NCBI RefSeq assembly: GCF_001905545.1
Contig: NZ_LIPD01000015.1
Coordinates: 124,001-188,000 of the forward strand
Direction of reading: 5' to 3'
Origin: Streptomyces sp. CB02056
GTDB lineage: Bacteria; Actinomycetota; Actinomycetes; Streptomycetales; Streptomycetaceae
DNA length: 64,000 nucleotides
Part shown: positions 6,500-16,484 of the stretch, in pieces
Layout: every line of letters begins with the position of its first letter
Numbering within the stretch: position 1 is the first letter of the stretch
Notes under the pieces: generated by a model
What the model was told of the DNA's origin: nothing
The model's input: only the letters and a program-made list of their open reading frames with translations
Database searches by the model: none
Program-made: the position numbers and the translations under genes

Positions 6500-8506
6500 T
6501 TGCACCTCCTCTCCCGCCTGAAACGCGCCCTGGCCTGCGGGGTCGCCGCCGTCGCGGTGGTCTCCGGCCTGACCGCGCAGGCCCAGGCCGCGCCCGCGGC
6601 AGCCGCCGCGGCGGCCCCGGTGGACAAGACCTGCGGAACCCCGGCCTCGCCGGGCGGCGGCAACTGCATGACGGCGCTGATCAGTTCCGCCTTCGACACG
6701 ATCAGGCTGATGCACGACGCCGCCAACCTCAACAAGCTGGACAACGCCGAGTTCACCCAGAACACCGCGACGAAGTTGAGCGCGAAGTTCCCGGGGTTCA
6801 ACGTCATGGTGTTCAAGACCGTGGGCACCGACCTGTACGACACCGAGTGGTTCCGGAACGAGTACAAGTCCGACATGCGGGGGGTGCTGCTCGACACCAC
6901 CTACAAGCTCAACCACTTCCTGGACAAGGAGAAGAAGGAGCCGTCCGGCTACGACGTCTTCCGGATCTGGGTCTTCCAGGGGGACTCGACCTTCCGCAAC
7001 CGGGGCGACGGCGGCTACCTGAACTGGGCGTTCACCGGCAACGACGGCGACAGCGTCAAGAAGGAGCCGTGGACCTGCCGTTCGGGCACCGCGCGGCCGT
7101 ACAAGTGCGACGGCGACGTGCGCACCGTCCACTTCCCCTCCCGCTCCGGCTACGGCACCAGGACCGGCAGCCTGACCCCCGACTCCAGCGCCCCCGGCTA
7201 CCACGCCTGCCTGGACGTCAGTGGCAACGGCACCGCGAACGGCACCCCCGTCCAGATGTGGGAATGCAACGGTGGCGACGCCCAGAAATGGACGTACAAC
7301 GGCTACAAGCTCCAGGCGGCCAACGGCAAGTGCCTCGACCTGGAGGCCAACAAGACCGCGAACGGGACCAAGCTTCAGGTGTGGGACTGCCTGGAGATCC
7401 CCGGACAACGCTGGAACATGTCGGCCGGCGGCGGCTTCCGGCACATGACCGACCAGGACGACCGCTCCAAGGACGTCTGCATCGACGACTTCAGCGGCCG
7501 GACCGCCAACGGCAGCACGGTGGCGGCCTGGGCCTGCGGCTCCGAGGACCGGCGGGACGCGCCCAACCAGAACTGGGCCTGGGGCGGCACCCCGCCGACC
7601 ACCACCCCGCCCACGACCGGCGGCGGCACCGGCACCGGCGCCGAGGTGTACCTGAAGCTCGACAACGGCCTGGGCGCCGTGCCGGTCAACGGCTCCGCCG
7701 GCGCGTCGGTCGTCGCCGGGCTCCGGGGCGGCAACGAGTCCAAGTGGAAGCTCTCCCCGGCGGGCGGCGGCCGCTACCGGATCACCAGCTCGTACGGGCT
7801 GGAACTCACCGAGAACGGCGGCTACCTGGCCGAACTCCAGCCGTGGAGCAACTCCTCCCGGCAGAAGTGGGAGCTCGCCGCGATCGGCAACGGCAAGTAC
7901 CAGATCCGGATCTCCGGCGACGACTGCCTCGCCCACGACGCCGACTTCAAGCAGCTCGGCGTGTGGACCTGCAAGCAGGACTGGCACCAGGGGTGGGTGC
8001 TCGAATCCACGTCCGGCGGCGTGATCACGCCGACCGACCCGACCACCCCGACGAAGCCGGACCCGAAGCCGGACCCGGACCCGAAGCCCAAGCCGAAGCC
8101 GTCCTCCGACATCCCGACCGAGCGGCCGCTGTTCCTGAAGCTCGCCAACGGGCTGGGCGCGACGGCCCCCAACGAGACCGCGAGCTGGGGTTCGCCGATC
8201 GTGGGCGGGATCCTGGGGGCGAAGGGCTCCACCTGGACGGTCAAGCCGCTGGGCGGGGACCGCTACCGGATCGTCAACGACCTCGGGTTCAACCTCACCG
8301 AGAACCCCGAGACCTACGTCGCCGAGCAGCAGGCGTGGGGCGACACCGCCAACCAGAAGTGGGAGTTCGTCGGCCTCGGCAACGGCAAGTACCGGGTCCA
8401 GATCGGCGACGACGACTGCCTCACCCACGACTCCGACTTCAAGCAGCTCGGGGTGTGGAGCTGCGAGGGCGGCTGGAAGCAGGAGTGGTCCTTCCAGCTC
8501 CTCTGA
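6500..8506 (+). CDS. Large secreted protein with ricin-type lectin domain and two trefoil-like repeats
   Basis: TTG start at 6500 is preferred (HLLSRLKRALACGVAAVAVV begins a normal signal peptide); ATG 6419 would add 27 basic residues. About 668 residues. After the Sec signal and an Ala linker comes a unique domain of about 170 residues (KTCGTPASPGGGNCMTALIS to DVFRIWVFQGDSTFRN). A ricin B lectin domain follows (ACLDVSGNGTANGTPVQMWE, KWTYNGYKLQAANGKCLDLE). Two copies of another domain of about 115 residues come next, each opening L-K-L-x-NGLGA and ending DDCL-x-HD-x-DFKQLGVW-x-C. These are separated by a TPTDPTTPTKPDPKP-type linker. The two C-terminal domains are clear duplicates and probably bind carbohydrate. 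The N-terminal domain is not recognised and could be the effector or enzyme part. Confidence 0.85.
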   Translation: MHLLSRLKRALACGVAAVAVVSGLTAQAQAAPAAAAAAAPVDKTCGTPASPGGGNCMTALISSAFDTIRLMHDAANLNKLDNAEFTQNTATKLSAKFPGFNVMVFKTVGTDLYDTEWFRNEYKSDMRGVLLDTTYKLNHFLDKEKKEPSGYDVFRIWVFQGDSTFRNRGDGGYLNWAFTGNDGDSVKKEPWTCRSGTARPYKCDGDVRTVHFPSRSGYGTRTGSLTPDSSAPGYHACLDVSGNGTANGTPVQMWECNGGDAQKWTYNGYKLQAANGKCLDLEANKTANGTKLQVWDCLEIPGQRWNMSAGGGFRHMTDQDDRSKDVCIDDFSGRTANGSTVAAWACGSEDRRDAPNQNWAWGGTPPTTTPPTTGGGTGTGAEVYLKLDNGLGAVPVNGSAGASVVAGLRGGNESKWKLSPAGGGRYRITSSYGLELTENGGYLAELQPWSNSSRQKWELAAIGNGKYQIRISGDDCLAHDADFKQLGVWTCKQDWHQGWVLESTSGGVITPTDPTTPTKPDPKPDPDPKPKPKPSSDIPTERPLFLKLANGLGATAPNETASWGSPIVGGILGAKGSTWTVKPLGGDRYRIVNDLGFNLTENPETYVAEQQAWGDTANQKWEFVGLGNGKYRVQIGDDDCLTHDSDFKQLGVWSCEGGWKQEWSFQLL

Positions 8507-8530
8507 CCGGAGCCACCTGCCGGAGTCACG

Positions 8531-8567
8531 GCCTCGGGCGCCGGCCGTACGGGTCGGCGCCCGAGGC
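8531..8567 (+). terminator. 13-bp hairpin after the lectin gene
   Basis: GCCTCGGGCGCCG (8531-8543) pairs perfectly with 8555-8567 across an 11-nt loop, 24 bp after the stop at 8506. Confidence 0.75.
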
Positions 8568-8660
8568 CCGTCCGCCAGGGGCGCGGACCGTGGCAGGACT
8601 GTTGCCCGTGAAGTGGCGCAGCTCACTGCCGTCCGGTGCGGGGCGTGATCGACTCGCCCG

Positions 8661-9692
8661 ATGCGCCAGCTCTCCCCGTCCCGCCGCCCGTTGACGGCCC
8701 GGCACCCTGCCGCGTCCGCCGTGGCCGTCGCCACCGCCGCGTTCCTGCTCGCGGGTTGCGGCACCGCGACGACCGCGGCCTCCGGCGGCGGCCCGGAGGG
8801 CTCCGGCAGCCCCCGGCCGTGCGGCAGCGCGCCGCCGAGCGCGCCCGGCGTGCCGCAGCCGACCGCGCTCGCCCAGGGCGGGGCGCGGATCACCGCCGTC
8901 GGCCGCACCTGCTTCGAGTACGAGGTGACCAACCCGAACGCCGAACCGTACGACTACACCGTGGTGTTCAACGGTCCCGATCCGGACCGGGGCGCGGCGG
9001 TGTTCGGCGGCCCGGGCGGGGGAGGGAAGCTCACCCGGACCGTCACCGGGCTCGCCCCCGGCGCCACCGAGAAGGGGCGGATCGACCTGGCCGTGCCCGG
9101 TGCGACCGGGCCGGGCTCCCGCCCGGGCGCGCCCACCCTGGGACGGTCCGACAACCCCCACCCGCCGAAGCCGGAGCTCCTCCAGGTCCGCAGCGTGCCC
9201 ACCGCCGAGGCGCCCAGTGCCGGCGGCCCCTGCCCGCCCTCCGGCCTGCGGCTGTACGCCGACGAGGGCAGCGCCGCGATGGGCCTGCGCGCGGTCGGCC
9301 TGCACCTGCGCAACTGCGGGACGGCCACCGTCACCCTCGACGGCTACCCGCAGGTGCAGCCGCTCGACCCCGACCACAAGCCCCTCGACGGCGTGCGGAT
9401 CCTGCGCGGCGGCGCCGAGATCGCCTCCGGCACCGGCGCGGACAACCCGCCGCAGAAGATCGCCCTGGGGCCGGGGGAGGGCGCCCGCGCCACCCTGGTG
9501 TGGCGCAACACCACCGAGGCCGGCGCCGGGGACCCGCAGAACGCCCCCTACGTCCGGGTGCGCGCCACCGCCGACGCGGCCCCCGTGATGGTCGTCCCGG
9601 AGCTCGACCTCGGCACCACCGGCCGCCTCGGCGCCGGCGCCTGGGCCCGGGAGGACGCGAACGACAAGCCGTCGCCGGACCCGAGGCCCTGA
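8661..9692 (+). CDS. DUF4232-type lipoprotein
   Basis: 343 residues. A lipoprotein signal has lipobox LLAGC (Cys near residue 33). An N-terminal region (TCFEYEVTNPNAEPYDYTVV) looks like an Ig-like strand set. The C-terminal half (CPPSGLRLYADEGSAAMGL, LHLRNCGTATVTLDGYP, GARATLVWRNTTEAG) is a DUF4232 domain, which is common on actinobacterial lipoproteins and of unknown function. The conserved Cys pair, CPPSG and RNCG, is present. Monocistronic, with its own terminator. Confidence 0.85.
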   Translation: MRQLSPSRRPLTARHPAASAVAVATAAFLLAGCGTATTAASGGGPEGSGSPRPCGSAPPSAPGVPQPTALAQGGARITAVGRTCFEYEVTNPNAEPYDYTVVFNGPDPDRGAAVFGGPGGGGKLTRTVTGLAPGATEKGRIDLAVPGATGPGSRPGAPTLGRSDNPHPPKPELLQVRSVPTAEAPSAGGPCPPSGLRLYADEGSAAMGLRAVGLHLRNCGTATVTLDGYPQVQPLDPDHKPLDGVRILRGGAEIASGTGADNPPQKIALGPGEGARATLVWRNTTEAGAGDPQNAPYVRVRATADAAPVMVVPELDLGTTGRLGAGAWAREDANDKPSPDPRP

Positions 9693-9718
9693 GGTCCTGA
9701 GGTCCTGGAGAGGGAAGG

Positions 9719-9755
9719 ACGGCCCGGCACGCTCCCCCGTGGCGTGCCGGGCCGT
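9719..9755 (+). terminator. 13-bp hairpin
   Basis: ACGGCCCGGCACG at 9719-9731 pairs with 9743-9755 around an 11-nt loop, 27 bp beyond the lipoprotein stop. Confidence 0.75.
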
Positions 9756-10073
9756 CGGCGCGGAAACGGAACGAGATGTTCCGCCGCGCGGTGTTCACTC
9801 GTGGAGGATGCCAGGGAGGCACCCCCGCCGTGTTGGCACCGAGTCGACAGTCCTTGGCACTGGGTGGACAGGTGCGGCCTTCCGGCCCGTCCGTGCGCGC
9901 GGGGTGCTCGCGGTGCGGGGTTCTCGGGGGGCGTGGGTCGGCCGGCGGCCGGTGTTGTGCAGGAGGCGCAGCACCGCGTCGGTGTCCAGGCCCTCGCAGG
10001 CGGCGTCCATCGCGGCGTAGAGGGACTCCTCGATCCCGGCGGCCCCGTCGGCGCGGCCGTGCCGCCCGTACGG
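9756..10073. other. Intergenic region with a possible gene fragment
   Basis: On the minus strand an open frame just beyond the AraC stop reads GRADGAAGIEESLYAAMDAA and then CEGLDTDAVLRLLHN. This looks like a helical protein segment, but it starts at a stop codon, has no plausible start before Met 10010, and degenerates after about 9950. It may be a leftover of a truncated gene. Nothing else is seen. Confidence 0.35.
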
Positions 10074-11090
10074 TTAACCGCCGGCGCCCCCGGCCAGGGC
10101 CCGCTGGCGGTGCTCGCTGGGGGAGAGGCCGTACGCGGTCTTGAAGGCGCGGCTGAACTCGGCGGCGCGGGGCAGGCCGCAGCGGGTGGCGACGGCGTGG
10201 ACGGGCAGGTCGCGCAGCGCGGGGTCGGCCAGGTCGCGGCGGGCCCGCTCCAGCCGGCGGCGGCGGACGAAGGCGGCGACGGTCTCGCCGCCGGACTGCC
10301 GGGTGAACAGGCGGTGCAGGTAGCTGACCGAGATGTGGTGGGCGGCCGCGATCACGGCGGGGGTCAGCTCCGGGTCGTGCAGGTTGCGTCCGACGAAGGC
10401 CCGGACGTTCTCGACCAGGGCCCGCTGCCGGGTGTCGTCGGGTACGGCGGCCTCGGCGTCCAGCTCCCGGGCGAGCCAGGCGGCCACCAGGTCGACCACG
10501 ATGCCGCCCAGCCGGGGGGTCTCGACCGGGCCCAGGACGGCGGCCTGCCGGTCCAGGCCGACGAGGAACTCCGAGAGCAGCGCGCAGGCGCCCTCCCGGG
10601 AGGAGAAGCCGCGGCCCAGCAGCTCGTGCACCCGGTGCGGCGGCAGCGGCAGCAGGGCGGTGGGGAAGTCGACGCCGACGGCCTCGATCCGGCGCTCCGC
10701 GGGCGCCTGGGCGCGGGAGCCGAAGGCCCGCAGGTCGAAGGAGTGGGAGCTGTCGAGCATGTGCAGGTTGCCGGGCCCGAAGGTCTCGGTGCGCCCGCTG
10801 CCGGGGGTCAGGACGAAGCCGCCGTCGAGCAGCAGGGTCAGGTGGAACACTCCGAGGTCCGAGCGGCGCACCCGGCGCTCGGTGCGCTGGAAGCGGGTCG
10901 GCGGGAAGGAGGTCCGCAGGAGGGTCACCGGCCCGAGCTCCAGGCGCCGCATCTCCGCCCGGAAGTCGTCGGAGTGGTCGCTGGTCACCTCGCTGTCCCG
11001 GGTGCGGCTGACCAACTCCCGCCAGCACTCGAACCGTTCCCTCTCGGGTACGCCCTCACCGCGGAACACGCTCGCCGTGCTCGTGGTCAC
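10074..11090 (-). CDS. AraC-family transcriptional regulator
   Basis: 338 residues from GTG 11090 with a GGAAGGGCGG ribosome-binding site. The N-terminal 200 residues form an AraC-binding-like sensor domain (RTSFPPTRFQRTERRVRRSD, LTLLLDGGFVLTPGSGRTE). The C-terminal 100 residues carry the double helix-turn-helix (LTPAVIAAAHHISVSYLHRLF, then AVATRCGLPRAAEFSRAFKT ending YGLSPSEHR). The inverted repeat at 11155-11186, 65 bp upstream of the start, is a plausible autoregulatory site. The ligand and targets are unknown; it is divergent from the bulb-lectin gene. Confidence 0.9.
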   Translation of the reverse strand: MTTSTASVFRGEGVPERERFECWRELVSRTRDSEVTSDHSDDFRAEMRRLELGPVTLLRTSFPPTRFQRTERRVRRSDLGVFHLTLLLDGGFVLTPGSGRTETFGPGNLHMLDSSHSFDLRAFGSRAQAPAERRIEAVGVDFPTALLPLPPHRVHELLGRGFSSREGACALLSEFLVGLDRQAAVLGPVETPRLGGIVVDLVAAWLARELDAEAAVPDDTRQRALVENVRAFVGRNLHDPELTPAVIAAAHHISVSYLHRLFTRQSGGETVAAFVRRRRLERARRDLADPALRDLPVHAVATRCGLPRAAEFSRAFKTAYGLSPSEHRQRALAGGAGG

Positions 11091-11438
11091 TGTCCGCCCT
11101 TCCCGTCCGGGGTCCGTCCCCTTCCCTGTCCGGTCGGGCTCCCCTTCCCCACCAGGTGTCACCGGCCCCTCGCAGCCGGTGACACCGAAACCTACAAGGT
11201 CAGGCCCGGTGTCCTCCGCCCGGGGGCCCGGAGCCCGGCCGCGCTCCGCCCGGGGCCGCCGTCGCCCGACGGGAAATCCGGTGAACCGGCCGTCCGCCAC
11301 TGCCCGTTGGCATGAACGCAGGGACCGACAGGCCCTGCTCCCATCGGAGGGCGGCGTACGGGGCGTGTCCCGTACCGCCGTCGACGAGACCGTGCCGCGG
11401 CCGGTCGGGAACCGCGCCGCAGCGGAAAGAGGGGAACG
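11091..11438. other. Divergent promoter region
   Basis: 348 bp between the AraC regulator and the lectin gene. It holds the palindrome annotated at 11155-11186 and the lectin ribosome-binding site (AAGAGGGGAACG, about 11427-11438). No additional gene is seen. Confidence 0.5.
11155..11186. promoter_or_regulatory. 12-bp inverted repeat, candidate operator
   Basis: GGTGTCACCGGC (11155-11166) and its exact complement GCCGGTGACACC (11175-11186) are separated by 8 nt. It lies in the divergent promoter region. It could be an operator for the AraC protein or a leader hairpin; the position argues against a terminator because no gene ends here. Confidence 0.5.
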
Positions 11439-11954
11439 ATGAGGAACACCGGAAGGACCAGGCGCACGCTCGCCTTCGCCGGCGCCGCCCTGGCGCTGGC
11501 CTCGCTCACCGGGCTGACGACGGCCACCAGCGCGTCCGCCGACGTCAACAGCGAGTGGAACTGTTCGCGCAACCCGAGCGGCTGGGACCACATGAACTGG
11601 GGCAGCTGCCTGCTGCCCGGTGACTCGCTCGTCTCCGCCAACGGCGCCTACCGGCTGACCTACCAGACCGACGGCAACCTCGTGGAGTACGACCGCTACG
11701 GCACCGCGATGTGGAACACCGCCACCTTCGGCGGCGCGGGCAAGGCGATCATGCAGTACGACGGCAACTTCGTCGTCTACGACACCTTCAAGAACGCCAA
11801 GTGGGCCACCGGCAGCGGCTTCGGCTGCAACCCCAGCGCCAACTGGGTGCGCATGCAGAACGACGCCAACATCGTCGTCTACCGCCCGCACGACAACAGC
11901 AGCCCCTGGGTCCCGGTCTGGTCCTCGCAGTCCGGCCGCGTCGGCACCTGCTGA
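11439..11954 (+). CDS. Secreted bulb-type (GNA-like) mannose-binding lectin
   Basis: 171 residues with a Sec signal (RNTGRTRRTLAFAGAALALA, cleavage near SASA/DV at about 35). The mature protein is a single B-lectin domain with three mannose-site motifs of the form QxDxNxVxY: QTDGNLVEY, QYDGNFVVY and a third, QNDANIVVY. All three sites therefore keep Q, D, N and Y. Four cysteines (NCSRN, SCLLPG, FGCNPS, GTC at the C-terminus) likely form two disulfides. Family members act as lectin-like bacteriocins, adhesins or mannan-binding proteins. The gene stands alone, with a strong shared terminator downstream. Confidence 0.9.
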   Translation: MRNTGRTRRTLAFAGAALALASLTGLTTATSASADVNSEWNCSRNPSGWDHMNWGSCLLPGDSLVSANGAYRLTYQTDGNLVEYDRYGTAMWNTATFGGAGKAIMQYDGNFVVYDTFKNAKWATGSGFGCNPSANWVRMQNDANIVVYRPHDNSSPWVPVWSSQSGRVGTC

Positions 11955-12006
11955 CACCCACCCGGCCCGTGCCCGGCACCTGCTGACACCGCCGGGCCCG
12001 TGATGC

Positions 12007-12047
12007 CCGGCACCGGCGGCCGCACCCCCTGCGGCCGCCGGTGCCGG
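12007..12047. terminator. Bidirectional 18-bp hairpin
   Basis: Perfect arms 12007-12024 and 12030-12047 with a CCCCC loop sit between the convergent lectin (stop 11954) and GntR (stop 12050) genes, serving both. Confidence 0.85.
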
Positions 12048-12049
12048 CG

Positions 12050-12862
12050 TCAGTTCCCCCGCGGTCGCTCCGCCTCCGTGGCGCCGCCCACCCGGGGGGC
12101 GCTGTCCGGGGCGCCGAGGGCGAGGGTGAAGCTGAACCGGTCGCCGCGGTACAGGGAGCGCACCTGCTCCAGGGGGCGCCCGGCGGCGTCCAGGCTGCGG
12201 CGGTGCAGCAGCAGCATCGGCAGCGCCGGCGGGGTGCCGATCAGCAGCGCCTCGCGCGGGGTGGCCAGCACCGTCTCGATCCGCTCCTCGGCGGCGCCCA
12301 GGCGCACCCCGTGCTCGCGCAGGTAGCCGTAGAAGGACCCCTCGGGGTCGAAGTCCCGGTCCAGCGCGGGCACCCGGGCCACCGGCACGTACGTGGACTC
12401 CAGCCCGACGCGCTCCTCGTCCGCGCGCAGCACCCGCTCCAGGTGCCACAGCGGCTCGCCCTCGGGGACCTCCAGCAGCCGGGCCACCGCCGCGTCGGCG
12501 GGCAGCCGGTCCAGGCCGATCAGGGTGCGCCCGGGGCGCAGGCCCTGGCGCGAGACGCCCTCGGTGTAGCTGCTCAGGGACAGCGGCTGCTCGATCTTCG
12601 GCCCGGCCACGACCGTGCCCCGGCCCTGCCGGCGCAGCCGGCCCTCCAGCAGCAGCTCGCGCAGCGCCTGGCGCACGGTGGCCCGGGCGACGCCGTGACG
12701 CTGCGCCAGATCGGCCTCGGTGGGCAGCCGCCCGCCCGGGCCGAGCTCGGCGACCAGCTCCTCCAGCCGCGCCTTGACCAGGTAGTACTTGGGCACCCGG
12801 CCGTGCTCGGGGACGCCGGCGCGGGCCGCTTCGGGGCCGGCCCGGGAGATGGGGTGGTTCAC
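12050..12862 (-). CDS. GntR/HutC-family regulator, DasR-like
   Basis: 270 residues, GTG start. An N-terminal winged helix (VPKYYLVKARLEELVAEL, RLPTEADLAQRHGVARATV, RQALRELLLEGRLRRQGRGT) is joined to a UTRA effector domain (LSLSSYTEGVSRQGLRPG, EERIETVLATPREALLIGT, LPMLLLHRRSLDAAGRPLEQ, RSLYRGDRFSF). This order of motifs matches DasR and its paralogues, which sense GlcNAc/GlcN phosphates or related sugar phosphates. Ours is a paralogue: it is not beside dasABC or nag genes. It is divergent from a secreted phosphodiesterase, its likely target. The C-terminal 25 residues are low complexity. Confidence 0.88.
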   Translation of the reverse strand: MNHPISRAGPEAARAGVPEHGRVPKYYLVKARLEELVAELGPGGRLPTEADLAQRHGVARATVRQALRELLLEGRLRRQGRGTVVAGPKIEQPLSLSSYTEGVSRQGLRPGRTLIGLDRLPADAAVARLLEVPEGEPLWHLERVLRADEERVGLESTYVPVARVPALDRDFDPEGSFYGYLREHGVRLGAAEERIETVLATPREALLIGTPPALPMLLLHRRSLDAAGRPLEQVRSLYRGDRFSFTLALGAPDSAPRVGGATEAERPRGN

Positions 12863-12956
12863 CGCGCAAGCCTACCGAGCGCCGCCCGGGCCGCACCGGG
12901 CCGTACGGGCCGTGCCCGGCTCCCCGGGGTCGATGATCACGGAAGCGTAACGGGTC

Positions 12957-12989
12957 TGGTCTGAATTTCCGCGGTTGTTCATACAACCG
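12957..12989. promoter_or_regulatory. Candidate GntR operator region
   Basis: A half-site TGGTCT (12957-12962), identical to the left half of the DasR consensus, is followed by the inverted repeat CGGTTGT-TCAT-ACAACCG (12972-12989). Both lie between the divergent GntR and phosphodiesterase genes. The position suits repression of either promoter; which element the protein uses is not decided by the sequence. Confidence 0.45.
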
Positions 12990-13079
12990 TGGATCCGGCG
13001 AGGGCCCGTCCTCGCCCGCCCGGCGCATCCTCACTCCCGGTGCAACTGCACCGCACTGACGACCAGTTGGGAGCCCTCG

Positions 13080-14651
<1,572 letters not shown>

Positions 14652-14857
14652 CCCGGGCGGCGGCGCGGGCGGGGGAGGGGCACCGGGCCCCGCCCCCGCC
14701 CGCGGCCGTAGACGGCGGGATCGGCCCACCCCTTGCATTGTCACGCGTATGCAACTATTGTTCCTGCATGTAAGGCGCGTTTGCACTAATCCTTCGGTGC
14801 GGACGCAACCCCCGGCGGGTCCCCCATGACGCCCGCCCGCTCCGCAAAGGCAGTGAC

Positions 14858-15868
14858 ATGTCCCTGAAGAACATCCTCCCCGGCAAGCTCGGCTTCGGCA
14901 CCGCCCCGCTCGGCAACATGTTCCGCGCGATCCCCGACGCCGAGGCCCTGGCCACCGTCGAAGCCGCCTGGGACCAGGGCGTCCGCTACTTCGACACCGC
15001 CCCCTTCTACGGCGCCGGCCTCTCCGAGGAGCGCCTGGGCGAGGTGCTGTCCACCAAGCCGCGCGACGAGTACGTCCTGTCCACCAAGGTCGGCCGCGTC
15101 ATCCTCGACGAGCTGGAGGAGGGCGCCCGCGACCTCGGCGAGAAGGGCGGCCTCTTCGAGCACGGCAACCCGAACAAGATGCTCCACGTGTGGACCGCCG
15201 AGGCCACCGAGCGCTCCGTCGAGGACAGCCTCAAGCGCCTGGGCACCGACCGCCTGGACATCGTCTGGGTCCACGACATCGCCCAGGACTTCCACGGCGA
15301 CCAGTGGCTCGCCAAGTTCGAGGAGGCCCGCACCGGCGCCTTCCGCGTCCTGTCCCGCCTGCGCGACGAGGGCGTCATCAAGGCCTGGGGTCTGGGCGTC
15401 AACAAGACCGAGCCGATCGAGCTCACCCTGGCCCTGGACGAGCCGCAGCCCGACGGCTTCCTCCTCGCCGGCCGCTACACCCTGCTCGACCACGACCACG
15501 CCCTCCAGCGGCTGCTGCCGATGGCGCAGGAGCAGGGCGTCGACATGGTCGTCGGCGGCCCCTACAGCTCCGGGATCCTCGCCGGCGGCACCCACTTCGA
15601 GTACCAGCAGGCCCCCGCCCACATCATCGAGCGCGTCACCGAGCTCAAGGCCCTGGCCGCCAAGCACGGCGTCTCCATCAAGGCCGCCGCCCTGCAGTTC
15701 TCCCTCGCCCACCCGGTGACCGCCGCCGCCGTCCCCGGCGCCACCAAGCCCGGCCGCATCGCCGAGGACGTCGCCGCCCTCAACGAGACCGTCCCGGCCG
15801 CGTTCTGGCAGGAGCTGCGCGCAGCCGGCCTGGTCAGCCCGGCCGCCCCGCTGCCGAACAACGCCTGA
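14858..15868 (+). CDS. Aldo/keto reductase (aldose 1-dehydrogenase-like)
   Basis: 336 residues, one TIM-barrel AKR domain. Catalytic residues are visible in order: Asp in VRYFDTAPFYGAGLSEERLG with the proton-donor Tyr, Lys in YVLSTKVGR, and His in DIVWVHDI. The cofactor loop is near VPGATKPGRIAEDV. Its best resemblance is to the D-threo-aldose 1-dehydrogenase/L-fucose dehydrogenase branch (GSxxLGNxxxxI start, here GTAPLGNMFRAI). ATG 14858 follows GGCAGTGAC. The 206-bp upstream spacer contains an ATGCA/TGCAT inverted pair around 14750-14770. Followed 39 bp later by an SRPBCC gene, probably co-transcribed. Confidence 0.9.
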   Translation: MSLKNILPGKLGFGTAPLGNMFRAIPDAEALATVEAAWDQGVRYFDTAPFYGAGLSEERLGEVLSTKPRDEYVLSTKVGRVILDELEEGARDLGEKGGLFEHGNPNKMLHVWTAEATERSVEDSLKRLGTDRLDIVWVHDIAQDFHGDQWLAKFEEARTGAFRVLSRLRDEGVIKAWGLGVNKTEPIELTLALDEPQPDGFLLAGRYTLLDHDHALQRLLPMAQEQGVDMVVGGPYSSGILAGGTHFEYQQAPAHIIERVTELKALAAKHGVSIKAAALQFSLAHPVTAAAVPGATKPGRIAEDVAALNETVPAAFWQELRAAGLVSPAAPLPNNA

Positions 15869-15907
15869 CCACCCGCACACCCCACCGCAGTGACAGGAGA
15901 AACGACC

Positions 15908-16327
15908 ATGGCCTCCACCTCCGTCAGCCGTACCGTCCCCGCCACCCCCGAGAAGGTCTGGAGCCTCATCGGCGGCTTCGACGCCCTGCCCGACTGGCTG
16001 CCCTACATCCCCGAGAGCACCGCCTCCGAGGGCGGCCGCGTGCGCAGCCTGAAGAACCCCGAGGGCGACGTCATCGTCGAGCGCCTCGTCGACTTCAACG
16101 AGACCGAGCGGCAGTACAGCTACGCCATCCTCCAGGCCCCGTTCCCGGTCGACGGCTACGTCTCCACCCTCCGCGTCCACGCCGTCCCGGGCCGCGCCGA
16201 CCTCGCCGAGGTCCAGTGGTCCGGCCGCTTCAACCCCGTCGGCGCCACCGAGCAGGAGGTCGTCGACCTGTTCACCGGCATCTACGCCGACGGCCTCGAC
16301 GCCCTGGCCCGCACCCTCGCGGGCTGA
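15908..16327 (+). CDS. SRPBCC-family (polyketide cyclase/dehydrase-like) protein
   Basis: 139 residues, a single START-like helix-grip domain. It contains SVSRTVPATPEKVWSLIGGF, then ALPDWLPYIPESTASEGGRV, VIVERLVDFNETERQYSYAI and AEVQWSGRFNPVGATEQEV, and ends with a long helix (DGLDALARTLAG). Such proteins bind hydrophobic ligands in a central cavity and may be cyclases, hydrolases or carriers. An AGGAG ribosome-binding site sits 10 bp before the ATG. Close spacing after the aldo/keto reductase suggests a two-gene operon. Confidence 0.88.
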   Translation: MASTSVSRTVPATPEKVWSLIGGFDALPDWLPYIPESTASEGGRVRSLKNPEGDVIVERLVDFNETERQYSYAILQAPFPVDGYVSTLRVHAVPGRADLAEVQWSGRFNPVGATEQEVVDLFTGIYADGLDALARTLAG

Positions 16328-16484
16328 CCCGGGGCACCGCGCACCGGCGGCGCGGCGGTCCGGACACCTGGGGGATCGGGTGTCCGGGCCGCCGCGCCGC
16401 CGGCGTTTCCGCCCGTTCCCGCCGCTCCGACCTGCCCGGCCCCGCCCCGCGGGCCGTACGGGCGGCGGGCGTAGGCTCCCGCCG

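Noticed and set aside
5876..8932. 1018-residue minus-strand frame opposite the large lectin gene
   Set aside because: Low-complexity antisense; the plus-strand protein has clear signal peptide and ricin-type repeats.
12957..12972. Full DasR site upstream of the phosphodiesterase
   Set aside because: Only the TGGTCT half matches; the right half does not resemble ACCA, so I kept it as part of a tentative operator region only.
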